Assembly (NCBI GenBank): GCA_019217005.1
Contig: JAHBNG010000044.1
Span: 1 to 64,000, forward strand
DNA length: 64,000 nt
Source: Chloroflexi bacterium TSY
GTDB taxonomy: Bacteria > Chloroflexota > Anaerolineae > Caldilineales > Caldilineaceae
Reading direction: 5' to 3'
The position numbers and the translations under genes are program-made. Numbering within the stretch: position 1 is the stretch's first letter; each line of letters starts with the position of its first letter. The notes under the pieces are model-generated. The model searched no databases, had not been told where the DNA came from, and saw only the letters and a program-made list of their open reading frames with translations. Below are positions 1 to 9,402 of this stretch, one piece after another.

Positions 1-1744
<1,744 letters not shown>

Positions 1745-1790
1745 TCACAAGAACTAAGGATCACGAGGGTGAGGATAAAGAATGTAGGCT

Positions 1791-2216
1791 TTACTGTGCA
1801 GAAGCCGCACATGTTGTACAGATCACATCATATTCGATCCGCATATCAAGCACAGCCAGACCACCAGGCAGCTGGGCTGGTGGCGTCGGCACGCTCGTCG
1901 GATCGGGATCGATGTCAAAGATGGCTCCACATATCCGGCAGATCGCATGGTTGTGTGGTCTCTTGGTGCCTTCAACGCGTAAACGACCGTCCACCTCAGA
2001 AAGCTTGCGCACCAGCCCAGCCCGCACGAATGCGTTTAGCGTGCCGTACACGGTCGATAGAGAAAGCGTGGGGTGGCTATCGGCTAGGTTCTGGGAAATC
2101 TCTTCCGCACTTGGGTGGTTGCGGTTGCCTTCTATAGCATTCAGAATCGCTATCCTAGATCCAGTGGCCTTAAGCCCAGCTTCCCGGAGTCGTTCAGCTT
2201 GTTTTGAGGCAGACAT
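1791..2216 (-). CDS. Fur/PerR-family metal-dependent transcriptional repressor
   Basis: A 141-residue Fur-superfamily repressor. The N-terminal winged helix holds the family pattern (LKATGSRIAILNAIEG, then HPSAEEI and STVYGTLNAFVRAGLV). The C-terminal dimerisation domain carries HNHAICRICG and CTTCA, two CxxC pairs typical of the structural zinc site. Family members sense Fe, Zn or peroxide. The position directly upstream of katG on the same strand points to a PerR-like peroxide sensor that once controlled katG. The upstream 2217-2290 stretch is AT-rich, as expected for its own promoter and operator, but I cannot mark a clean Fur/PerR box. The gene looks intact although its partner katG is broken. 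Confidence 0.9.
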   Translation of the reverse strand: MSASKQAERLREAGLKATGSRIAILNAIEGNRNHPSAEEISQNLADSHPTLSLSTVYGTLNAFVRAGLVRKLSEVDGRLRVEGTKRPHNHAICRICGAIFDIDPDPTSVPTPPAQLPGGLAVLDMRIEYDVICTTCAASAQ

Positions 2217-2598
2217 ATCACCTGTCCATAAATTGAAACTATTCTGATTTACAAATAAATATTAACGTAGAATATATACTAATACCATTCGTGGGAGGAT
2301 GCAAATAACGGTTTTCCTGTTATGCACTTTTGGTAGAGGGACAAGGTTGTATACAAGAAGGAAAGCGATGTGAAAGGAACGAGGGAACAAGGGACATGCC
2401 CTGAATACCTAACAGAATTAATTTTTCCACCACCAAGGACGCCAAGCACGCAAAGGGTCTCTTTGGTAAGTTCCTCGCGCTCCTTGCATTCTTTGTGGTA
2501 AAATGAGATTTGTTAGTCTATCAGGTGTCGTGCCTTTAACAAGACATTAGGGAACAAGTAGGACGAAGCACAGAAGAACAGGACAAGTAGAGGTCACT
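2217..2598. other. Intergenic region with a dispersed-type imperfect palindrome
   Basis: No gene is seen. The stretch next to the Fur gene is AT-rich and probably holds its promoter. At about 2427-2501 lies a sequence of the type beginning CCACCACCAAGGACGCCAAG and ending CTTTGTGGTAAAA, whose ends are imperfect inverted copies of each other. I regard it as a REP-like intergenic repeat; no second copy occurs in this window. Confidence 0.4.
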
Positions 2599-3129
2599 AT
2601 GCATTCGAAAAGCTGGACGTTATTTGTTGAACAGTACCCCCAGGTTATGGCGGCTTACCGGAAAATTGCCAAGATGGATTGGTTTAAGGATGGGGGATGG
2701 GTTGGGTTTGTCGGTCATTATACACACGGCATCTATATGCAGCTATACAAACCGCATTGGTACAATCAGGAATTCGAGGGCATCCATTTTGAACTAGCCC
2801 TCGACGCAAAGTGTGTTGAGAACAAAACTGCGAGCATTCAGCTACACATCACCCACAAAGCGGTTCTGCCCGATAGAGAGAAGTTCAACGCTGTTACGAT
2901 TCCCAGAATGAAGCGGATAGTCGAGGAATGGGAAGGCACACAATATGAGTTTTCAGAAACAAAGCTGTCTGAGCGGTTAAATCTCAACGTTCCTTATGCA
3001 AAAACAACCTTTGCACGGAAAGTGTCTGCCGAATTCGCCCAGATTTGTGAACTCGGAACCATCATTGATGAAGCGCTGGAAGAGTTATGGCCACAAAGTG
3101 AAGTTCAAAGACCCAAAAGTTCAACCTAA
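2599..3129 (+). CDS. Hypothetical protein, 176 aa
   Basis: I do not recognise a family. The protein is soluble, with no signal peptide or membrane segment, and is rich in aromatic residues in the first half (WFKDGGWVGFVGHYTHGIYMQLYKPHWY), followed by a mixed alpha/beta pattern and a helical C-terminus ending in EEALEELWPQ-like acidic sequence. A purine-rich AGTAGAGGT about ten bases before the ATG is an acceptable ribosome binding site. It stands alone on the plus strand and converges with the amidohydrolase gene, whose stop lies five bases beyond its own. The ORF is long relative to chance and has normal codon use. Confidence 0.6.
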   Translation: MHSKSWTLFVEQYPQVMAAYRKIAKMDWFKDGGWVGFVGHYTHGIYMQLYKPHWYNQEFEGIHFELALDAKCVENKTASIQLHITHKAVLPDREKFNAVTIPRMKRIVEEWEGTQYEFSETKLSERLNLNVPYAKTTFARKVSAEFAQICELGTIIDEALEELWPQSEVQRPKSST

Positions 3130-3133
3130 GCCT

Positions 3134-4414
3134 TTAATAAACTTGGGCAAAAGTACCGTCAGCTAAGGCCACGCCAGGCAGAGACAAGCCTGGTGCTGTC
3201 AAATTTGGCAGATCATTGCGGAAGATCGCCCCACCCCGCATTACCAGTTGAATGCGGCGAAGATCTTTGCTCGTTTGGTCGGGGTGCCCATCGATCACGA
3301 GCAGATCGGCTTCTTTACCAGCGCTGATCGTGCCCGTCTCACTGAGAACACCACACAGTTTGGCCGAATTATGGGTCGCCGCTTTGATTGCGTCGAGCGC
3401 GCTCAACCCCATCTCTGTTAACAATTCAACTTCGCGAATCGTGGCCACCGTGCCATCAACCGGATCGCTGGGTAGCAAGTCGGTGCCAGTACAGAGCGTC
3501 ACTCCGACAGACACCGCCCGCTGAATCGATTCCCGATGAATAGCCGCCGCAGCCTTGGCCTTGCTTAACATCCACTCTTGTACACCGTGCCGCCGCATAT
3601 AATCCAGCTCTTGTGTCACACAGAGCGTAGGGTTCAAAAAGGTACCTGCTTCAGCCATCATCGCCGCAGCTTCATCGTCAAATTCGTATCCATGTTCAAT
3701 CGAACCAATACCCAGTCGCACACAATCTTTTATGGGGCCAATGCCACCGGTATGCGAAGCAACGAGCTTGTTGGCGCTTTGGGCCACCTCGACCACGGCA
3801 CGCACCTCGTCATCGGCCATCTGTTTATCCGCTGGCTTCTCGCCCGGTGTGCCAATGCCACCGGTCAGGCATATTTTGACCAGATCGGCACCCGCCCGCA
3901 ACTGTTCGCGTGCGGCTCGCCGAAAGCCTTCGACCCCGTCGGCCTCTAGACAACCCATGGAATTGTGTCCATGACCACCAGTAGCGATTAGTGCGTGTCC
4001 AGCTGATTGCAGACGTGGCCCGGGCAAGATACCTTTGTTGATGGCGTTGCGCACGTCGATATCGGCAAAGTATGCTTCCCCCACCGCGCGGATACTTGTC
4101 GTGCCACTGTAAATTGCCTCCAACGCCCGGCGATAGACCAGCATCACTCGATAGCCGCGGTCAAACTGATCGATACGCCGCTCGGGAAAGGGAAGACGAA
4201 GCGCCAGGTGGACGTGGGTGTTAAAGAGACCCGGCATCATTGTCTTGCCGGCCAAGTCAACCACCTGATCGGTCGGTTGGGGTGTTGGGGCATTGCCCTC
4301 ATCCGTTGCACCACACCATTCGATGGCGCTTTCATTCACAACAACGGTTGCTGTTTCTACCGCTGATTGACCGGTTCCGTCGATCAGACGACAGTTCGTA
4401 AAGAAAGTTCGCAT
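3134..4414 (-). CDS. Metal-dependent amidohydrolase (imidazolonepropionase/prolidase-like)
   Basis: Amidohydrolase-superfamily enzyme of about 426 residues. The N-terminal beta strand and metal site read MMPGLFNTHVHLALR (HxH). Further ligands are likely in LVKICLTGGIGTPG (Lys), LVASHTGGIGP (His), SIEHGYEFDDE (His) and CTGTDLLPSDP (Asp). The C-terminus has the usual GTISAGKEADLLVIDG. Close relatives include Xaa-Pro or imidazolone-type hydrolases, so it probably cleaves a cyclic amide or peptide-like substrate. I start it at 4414 (MRTFFTNCRLIDGTG), preceded by AAAGGAAAA; the frame extends to 4510 but those residues come from the GTTGAAG-rich tract. It is last in the row binding protein, permease B, permease C, hydrolase, so it may process what the transporter imports. 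Confidence 0.88.
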   Translation of the reverse strand: MRTFFTNCRLIDGTGQSAVETATVVVNESAIEWCGATDEGNAPTPQPTDQVVDLAGKTMMPGLFNTHVHLALRLPFPERRIDQFDRGYRVMLVYRRALEAIYSGTTSIRAVGEAYFADIDVRNAINKGILPGPRLQSAGHALIATGGHGHNSMGCLEADGVEGFRRAAREQLRAGADLVKICLTGGIGTPGEKPADKQMADDEVRAVVEVAQSANKLVASHTGGIGPIKDCVRLGIGSIEHGYEFDDEAAAMMAEAGTFLNPTLCVTQELDYMRRHGVQEWMLSKAKAAAAIHRESIQRAVSVGVTLCTGTDLLPSDPVDGTVATIREVELLTEMGLSALDAIKAATHNSAKLCGVLSETGTISAGKEADLLVIDGHPDQTSKDLRRIQLVMRGGAIFRNDLPNLTAPGLSLPGVALADGTFAQVY

Positions 4415-4440
4415 GAATTGTTTTCCTTTTGGTATCGGTA

Positions 4441-4485
4441 GGTTGAAGGTTGAAAGTTGAAAGGTTGAAGGTTGAAGGGTTGCAG
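4441..4485. repeat. Short tandem repeat of a GGTTGAA-type unit
   Basis: Five to six degenerate copies of a 7-8 base unit (GGTTGAA, GTTGAAA, GGTTGAAG) sit between permease C and the amidohydrolase. This low-complexity tract produces the false N-terminal extension of the amidohydrolase ORF. No function is evident. Confidence 0.7.
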
Positions 4486-4516
4486 AGGTACGTTTGTCGC
4501 TACTTGCCACCTTTCA

Positions 4517-5332
4517 CTACGAACCTCTACGTAACCCCTCACCCATCAAATTGGCGCCGGTGACAAAAAGCGCAATCGCCATGCCGGGAAAGACCGCATT
4601 CCACCACGCAATACTCTGGATTGCACGAGCTTCACTCACCATACTGCCCCAGGCTGGTGTGGGAGGCTGCACACCAAGACCCAAAAAGCTAAGCGCAGCT
4701 TCGGCAAGAATCATACTTGACATGTTGACGGTGGCAATCACAGCCAGCGGTGGCAGAACAGATGGGAATAGGTGCCGCATCAGAATCCGATTGCGTCGCG
4801 CTCCGACGGCCTGAGCTGCTAAGACAAACTCTCGATGCCGCAGCGATAGGGTCTCACCACGACTCACGCGTGCATATTGCACCCACGTCACCAATCCAAG
4901 TACGAGGATCATATTGAAAAGATTTTGCCCCATCGCAGCCAGGATAGCAATTGCGAGAAAGACGGGGGGAAATGAGAGTTGTATATCAATAGGGCGGCTA
5001 ATCACCCGATCAACCCAACCACCCCAAAAACCGGCAACCAACCCGGCCATAATGCCAATCGTGCCACCTAACAGGACCGAAAAGAGCCCTACTGCAGTGG
5101 AGACACGTGCCCCATAGATCAAGCGAGAAAGTAGGTCGCGGCCAAGACGGTCGGTCCCGAGTAGATAGGTTGATTCGCCCCGTTCCATCCAGACCGGCGG
5201 AAGCAGGGCTTTGGTCAGCGCCTGGTCGGTATAATCGTGAGGACTCAACTGTGGTGCAAAGAGCGCGGCAATGACAATCGCTATCACGATTGCAAGACCC
5301 ACCCAAAATTGCGCGTGTGTACCAAGCGTCAT
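4517..5332 (-). CDS. ABC transporter permease, DppC/OppC type
   Basis: Inner-membrane permease (271 aa) of the binding-protein-dependent peptide/nickel family (BPD_transp_1). It has an N-terminal membrane anchor (WVGLAIVIAIVIAALFAPQLSPHDY), the characteristic LLGTDRLGRDLLSRLIYGARVS, and the EAA loop EFVLAAQAVGARRNRILMRHLFP that contacts the ATPase. Five or six membrane helices are visible. It lies 92 bp downstream of the DppB-type permease and pairs with it. No ATPase gene accompanies this cluster, so the ATPases must be encoded elsewhere; the OppD/OppF pair at 19.2-21.4 kb, which lacks its own binding protein, is one candidate. Confidence 0.93.
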   Translation of the reverse strand: MTLGTHAQFWVGLAIVIAIVIAALFAPQLSPHDYTDQALTKALLPPVWMERGESTYLLGTDRLGRDLLSRLIYGARVSTAVGLFSVLLGGTIGIMAGLVAGFWGGWVDRVISRPIDIQLSFPPVFLAIAILAAMGQNLFNMILVLGLVTWVQYARVSRGETLSLRHREFVLAAQAVGARRNRILMRHLFPSVLPPLAVIATVNMSSMILAEAALSFLGLGVQPPTPAWGSMVSEARAIQSIAWWNAVFPGMAIALFVTGANLMGEGLRRGS

Positions 5333-5424
5333 AGAAATTCCTTACTATCTATCCGAAAAATTCTGTGACAATGAATTCTCGCCTAGGGAATGAATGGACT
5401 CACAACCACTTTTTGGATGGGCTC

Positions 5425-6342
5425 TTACTCATAACGAATCCTCGGGTCGAGCAGGCTGTAGAGCAGGTCTACAACGAGGTTGATGAGTACAAAGCCTATA
5501 CCCACGACCAGCACCACCGCACGCACCAATGGTAGATCGCGCGTCTGAATACCTTGCAACATGAGCCACCCGACCCCAGGCCAGGCAAAGACCGATTCGA
5601 CGACGACGGATCCCCCAAGTAAGCCACCCAATAGGAGTCCAAGCACCGTTACTGTTGGGATCATGGTGTTGCGCAGAGCGTGGCGATAGAGCACCAACCG
5701 TTCGGTAAGCCCCTTGGCACGCGCCGTGCGTATATAATCCTGCTGTAGTACATCAATAAGCGTAGTACGAATTAGCCGTGAGACAAGGCCAATGCTGTAG
5801 AGGGCTAGGGTAAAGCCTGGCATGAGCAGGTGACGCCACGTGCCATTGCCCGACGATGGAAGCCAGCGCAACTTATCGGAAAAGGCCAGAATCAGCAAGA
5901 TGCCCAGCCAGAACGACGGAATGCTGATGCCGACAAAGGTGATGACGGAGAGTAGCCAATCCACAAAGCCGCGCGCGTGGGTTCCTGCCCAGATGCCCAG
6001 CGGTATGCCGATGACAATAGTTAAACCCAGGGCAAAGAGCGCAAGTTGCAGTGTTGCCGGAAGCTTTTCGATGACAAGCCCCAGCGCTGATTGTTTATAA
6101 CGAAAGGATTCACCAAGATCACCCTGTAACGCATTACCCAGAAAACGTATGTACTGGACAGGAATTGGCTGATCAAGCCCATAAAGTTGTTTGATGCGCG
6201 CTACATCTTCTGGGCTGGCATCAAGGGGCGCGAGCAGCGTCGCCGGATCGCCTGAGAGATAGATCAAGAGAAAGACCAATAGGCTAACGGCCAACAGAAC
6301 CCAAAAGAGATGTTGCAGCCGCTGAAATAGATAATGCCACAC
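5425..6342 (-). CDS. ABC transporter permease, DppB/OppB type
   Basis: Inner-membrane permease (305 aa). It begins MWHYLFQRLQHLFWVLLAVSLLVFLLIYL and shows the DppB signature: the GDPA segment, QPIPVQYIRFLGNALQGDLGESFRY, and the EAA loop DYIRTARAKGLTERLVLYRHALRN followed by PTVTVLG. Six membrane helices are expected. It is co-directional with the binding protein upstream (150 bp gap containing a long hairpin) and permease C downstream. Together with that protein it forms the heterodimeric channel for peptides or similar oligomers. Confidence 0.93.
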   Translation of the reverse strand: MWHYLFQRLQHLFWVLLAVSLLVFLLIYLSGDPATLLAPLDASPEDVARIKQLYGLDQPIPVQYIRFLGNALQGDLGESFRYKQSALGLVIEKLPATLQLALFALGLTIVIGIPLGIWAGTHARGFVDWLLSVITFVGISIPSFWLGILLILAFSDKLRWLPSSGNGTWRHLLMPGFTLALYSIGLVSRLIRTTLIDVLQQDYIRTARAKGLTERLVLYRHALRNTMIPTVTVLGLLLGGLLGGSVVVESVFAWPGVGWLMLQGIQTRDLPLVRAVVLVVGIGFVLINLVVDLLYSLLDPRIRYE

Positions 6343-6440
6343 TGTGAATTTCTTGTGGTATAGGAAAGTATAAAAATGTAGCGCAGACAGGATGTCTGTG
6401 TTACAGCTGCGGCGTAGCCGCTTTCTTGGTGAGGGATATG

Positions 6441-6489
6441 TAATGGCATGAAAGGTGATTCGTGATACGGATCACCTTTCATGCCATTA
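6441..6489 (-). terminator. Perfect 19-bp stem-loop just after the binding-protein gene
   Basis: Bases 6441-6459 and 6471-6489 are exact inverted copies (arm TAATGGCATGAAAGGTGAT) around an 11-base loop. The hairpin begins five bases after the binding-protein stop and lies before the permease genes. There is no strong U-tract, so I read it as an mRNA 3' stabiliser or partial terminator that lets the binding protein be made in excess over the permeases, a common arrangement in such operons. Confidence 0.75.
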
Positions 6490-6493
6490 TGCG

Positions 6494-8098
6494 TTATGCC
6501 AAATGAAGATCACCGAGCCGAATAATCCCATCTTGGTGCGCTTCCCAGCCCTGTGCATCGTTGCGCACGCCGTAGATTCCCTGTTGGTTCCAGAGGAAGA
6601 TCCACGGGCATTCATCGTAAACAAGTTGACCAAGTCGCTTGTACATCTCATTGCGAGCATCAGCATCAAGGGTCTGGGGCGTGTCATCTATCAGTTGATT
6701 GGCTTCAGCATTGTCGTAGCCTTGCCATGCCGCACCTTCGTTGCCTGAGTGGAAGTTGATACTGACCGTAGCATCTAGCAACACACCTACCTGTTGAAAG
6801 AAGAATGCATCGTGGGTCTTCCCCAACACGCCTTGGACAAAGGGACTCCAATCCATGACCTGCACCGTTGTCTCCACCCCCACCTCTGACCACATTTCTG
6901 CAATCGCCTGGCTGGCCAATGCATCGTTGAGGTAGCGACCGTTAGGTGAGATCAGCGTCATCTCAAAGCCATCAGCATAGCCCGCTTCGGCCAACAGTTC
7001 TCGGGCCTTGTCGGGATCATAGGGATATGGCTCCATCGCCGAATCGTGGCCAGGAATGCCAGGACCAAAGGGGCCAGCCAGGCGATAGGCCGCGTTCTGC
7101 ATGATCGTACCGATGATCGTATCCACGTCGGTGGCATAGTTAAGCGCCTGACGAACGCGCACATCCTGCAGCGCTTCCACCTGCAATAGATTGAGCACAA
7201 TAACCTGTGAGCTTAGTTGGCGAAATGCAACAACACTCGCTTCTGGATCCGATTCAATCTCCGCAACCTGAAGCGGATCAACCGGCGTAATCATATGGGC
7301 CTGACCCGTCTTTAGCTCAACGACACGAGTTGTTCCTTCCGAGACAGGGCGCCAAATGAGTCGTTCCAACAGTGGCTGTCCGCTAAAGTGACTCCCTTCG
7401 ACGGCATCCATCACCATGCGATCGCCCGGCGTCCACTCAACAAATTGGTAGGGACCGGTGCCGATAGCTTCCTGAGCTGGATCGACCTCACCGCTCGTAA
7501 TTGCCTGGGGCAGAATCTCGCAGTAGTTGGCAAGCACCTCAGCTAACAACGCAAAGGGACCATCAGTCTTCATACGGACCGTCAGGTCATCAACAATCTC
7601 AACTTCCGTAACTGGTGCCAATTGGGCCGCATAGACATTTTCGAGATCTGGACTCTTAAAGCGCTCAATGGTATCTCTCACATGTTGGGCGCTAAATTTT
7701 TCTCCATTGTGAAAGTAGACCTCGTCGCGCAGCGTGAATTCCCAGGTGGTATCATCAACCACGGACCAGTCAGTAGCCAGAGCTGGGATCACTGTCATAT
7801 CAGGCGAACGTTCGAGCAATTTGTCGTACATAGCCCACATCATTCCTTTGGACGCGCCAGAGGTAGTCACATGGGGATCCAGGGATTCAGCATCAACGCC
7901 CTGGACAATCACTAACTCGCCAACTGGACCATCAGCTGTTTCTGTTTCATTGACGGTCACAGCTGCTTCTTCACCAACTGGTGCAGCGCAGCCATTGAGC
8001 AGGCCAGTGGCTGCGCCAACACCAATCAAGCTCGACAGTTGCAGAAAGCGTCGGCGATGCAAGGTCGCATGGGAAAATGTGTGCTTTTGTTTATCCAT
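6494..8098 (-). CDS. ABC transporter substrate-binding protein, family 5 (peptide/nickel type)
   Basis: Extracytoplasmic solute-binding protein, 534 aa. The N-terminus has a twin-arginine-like RRRF followed by a hydrophobic stretch and a lipobox (LLNGC), so it is probably a lipoprotein. The mature part follows the SBP_bac_5 pattern: LDPHVTTSGASKGMMWAMYDKLLE, TLRDEVYFHNGEKFSAQHV, IGTGPYQFVEW, VRQALNYATD and YPYDPDKARELLAEAGY. Such proteins bind peptides, nickel chelates or oligosaccharides; the ligand here cannot be read from sequence. First gene of the transporter operon. The start at 8098 is preceded by AGGAATA-type sequence. Confidence 0.94.
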   Translation of the reverse strand: MDKQKHTFSHATLHRRRFLQLSSLIGVGAATGLLNGCAAPVGEEAAVTVNETETADGPVGELVIVQGVDAESLDPHVTTSGASKGMMWAMYDKLLERSPDMTVIPALATDWSVVDDTTWEFTLRDEVYFHNGEKFSAQHVRDTIERFKSPDLENVYAAQLAPVTEVEIVDDLTVRMKTDGPFALLAEVLANYCEILPQAITSGEVDPAQEAIGTGPYQFVEWTPGDRMVMDAVEGSHFSGQPLLERLIWRPVSEGTTRVVELKTGQAHMITPVDPLQVAEIESDPEASVVAFRQLSSQVIVLNLLQVEALQDVRVRQALNYATDVDTIIGTIMQNAAYRLAGPFGPGIPGHDSAMEPYPYDPDKARELLAEAGYADGFEMTLISPNGRYLNDALASQAIAEMWSEVGVETTVQVMDWSPFVQGVLGKTHDAFFFQQVGVLLDATVSINFHSGNEGAAWQGYDNAEANQLIDDTPQTLDADARNEMYKRLGQLVYDECPWIFLWNQQGIYGVRNDAQGWEAHQDGIIRLGDLHLA

Positions 8099-8264
8099 AG
8101 GTTGAGTATTCCTTTAGGAGTTTATCTGGCAGACGCCAGAAAGGGGTGATATGAGAATGGGTGTCTCTGTTAGGGGGTAATTCGTAGCGTAAGTGGGTGT
8201 CATTATAGCGTGCTGTCTGATAGTAGCCAAACTGCAAATGTAACTTTTTAGAGTCATTGTGCAC

Positions 8265-8505
8265 TCAATCGGTTGGATGCGCACCACAAGCGCTTGTATC
8301 GTCGTCGGTTGTTCGATGGTCAAGGTGATGTGACCATCCCGGAGGTAGTTACTTTCCTGGGTCACGCGTAGTTCATCGCCATTGCTGGTCGTCGTGACCA
8401 ACTGATTGCTGCCAAAAAGACGGACCCACAGTGCATCATCGAAGAGCGTATAAGCATATCCATTTACCTCATCAATCATGCGCACGAGATTGGACGGGCA
8501 GCAAC
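8265..8505 (-). pseudogene. Internal fragment of a second GH127 glycosidase gene
   Basis: From CCPSNLVRMIDEVNGYAYTL to TTIQALVVRI this stretch is a clear copy of the middle of the GH127 gene at 9401-11320 (there CCPPNLVRMIAEVNGYTYTL to TIQALMVRI). Only about 80 codons remain. The upstream end is fused directly to DUF5703 coding sequence at about 8505 and the downstream end runs into unrelated sequence, so it is a relic left by deletion. The copy differs at many positions from the neighbouring gene, which indicates an old duplication or a different paralogue. Confidence 0.8.
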
Positions 8506-9066
8506 CGTCACATCAAAGACGGTGGTCTCGCTGTTGCGGTGATAGAAGAGAACGGCACGATCCTGAAAGCCGATTTCGTCCCGCTTGGTCGTTAGCCCAT
8601 CCGGCGGCGCCCATTTGTATGAGTTGGCAAAACTCTCATTCGCCAGAACTAGCTTGTCCTCAAAGCGCCAGCTTTCATAAATGGCATCGATCGTGATAGG
8701 CTGGTTGCTTTCTAGATCCACATGAATTACCGGAGAGAAGTCATCCACCCAAATTCGAACCGCTGCCCAATGGTCGCCATTCTGACCACAGATAGAAATG
8801 CCGCCCGTTTCAAGATGAAGTTCTTGCCGAAAAACCTCTCCGTCAAACGGATTAGGCGAGCAGCCAATACGAATCCGCCCCAACTTGGGCATGGCATTGT
8901 TTTCATCAAAGGTACCGCTGTGGGCTACGTCAAAGAGGATGCTGCCCTCCTCTACTCAAACGTTTAGCCCGATATCTCCTCCGCCACACGGCATCGATTC
9001 GGACGAATTTTGGCTTTGGCTTTCCCAAACCACGTTATATTCTTTGAGCGTTTGAAGTTGCGTCAT
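8476..9066 (-). pseudogene. DUF5703-type glycosidase N-terminal fragment, interrupted and truncated
   Basis: Translating from the ATG at 9066 gives MTQLQTLKEYNVVWESQSQ, SMPCGGGDIGLNV, then an in-frame TGA at 8956-8958 where the family has Trp, then VEEGSILFDVAHSGTFDENNA, LGRIRIGCSPNPFDG and FRQELHLETGGISI. This is the N-terminal domain found in large glycoside-hydrolase-like proteins (DUF5703). It breaks off after about 190 codons at the junction with the GH127 fragment. With a nonsense codon and most of the protein missing it is not functional. The TGA replaces Trp, not Cys, so selenocysteine is not a reasonable reading. Confidence 0.75.
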
Positions 9067-9084
9067 GGGTGTTTCTCTGGTGAC

Positions 9085-9402
9085 TTATGAGCAAACTACC
9101 CGAAGGCCCACATAGAAGTTCTGGAAGTCGGGCCAGTTGCGGCCACGAAAAACGCAGCGGCTACGGTCTGGTCCATAGACGAATCCACCTCCCCGGAGGA
9201 TACGTTGATCGCCTTCAACTGGACCGGTGGGATCGTCGACGGTTTCAGTTGGATACTCGCCATACCAGTCTGTGCACCATTGCAGGGCGTTTCCAACCAT
9301 GTCGTACAGCCCGAAAGCATTGGGGCGGAATGTGGCTACCGGACAGGTATAGATATAGCCGTCGGACCAATTAAATGCGGGGAATTTAGTAAACAGACCC
9401 TC
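9085..9402 (-). pseudogene. C-terminal fragment of a formylglycine-generating-enzyme (FGE-sulfatase/SUMF1) domain protein
   Basis: The frame reads RPNAFGLYDMVGNALQWCTDWYGEYP, DPTGPVEGDQRILRGG and RNWPDFQNFYVGLRVVCS, the hallmark C-terminal half of SUMF1-like proteins that oxidise sulfatase Cys to formylglycine. The N-terminal half is missing: upstream sequence runs straight into the end of the GH127 gene, with which the frame nearly overlaps. I infer a deletion that fused the two genes. Sulfatase maturation fits a locus for degrading sulfated glycans. Confidence 0.75.

Noticed and set aside
4415..4510. N-terminal extension of the amidohydrolase
   Set aside because: The residues are encoded by a GTTGAAG-type low-complexity tract; the internal Met at 4414 has a good ribosome site and matches the family start.
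8956..8958. In-frame TGA in the DUF5703 fragment as a second selenocysteine
   Set aside because: The family has Trp at this place, the gene is truncated, and no thiol chemistry is expected.
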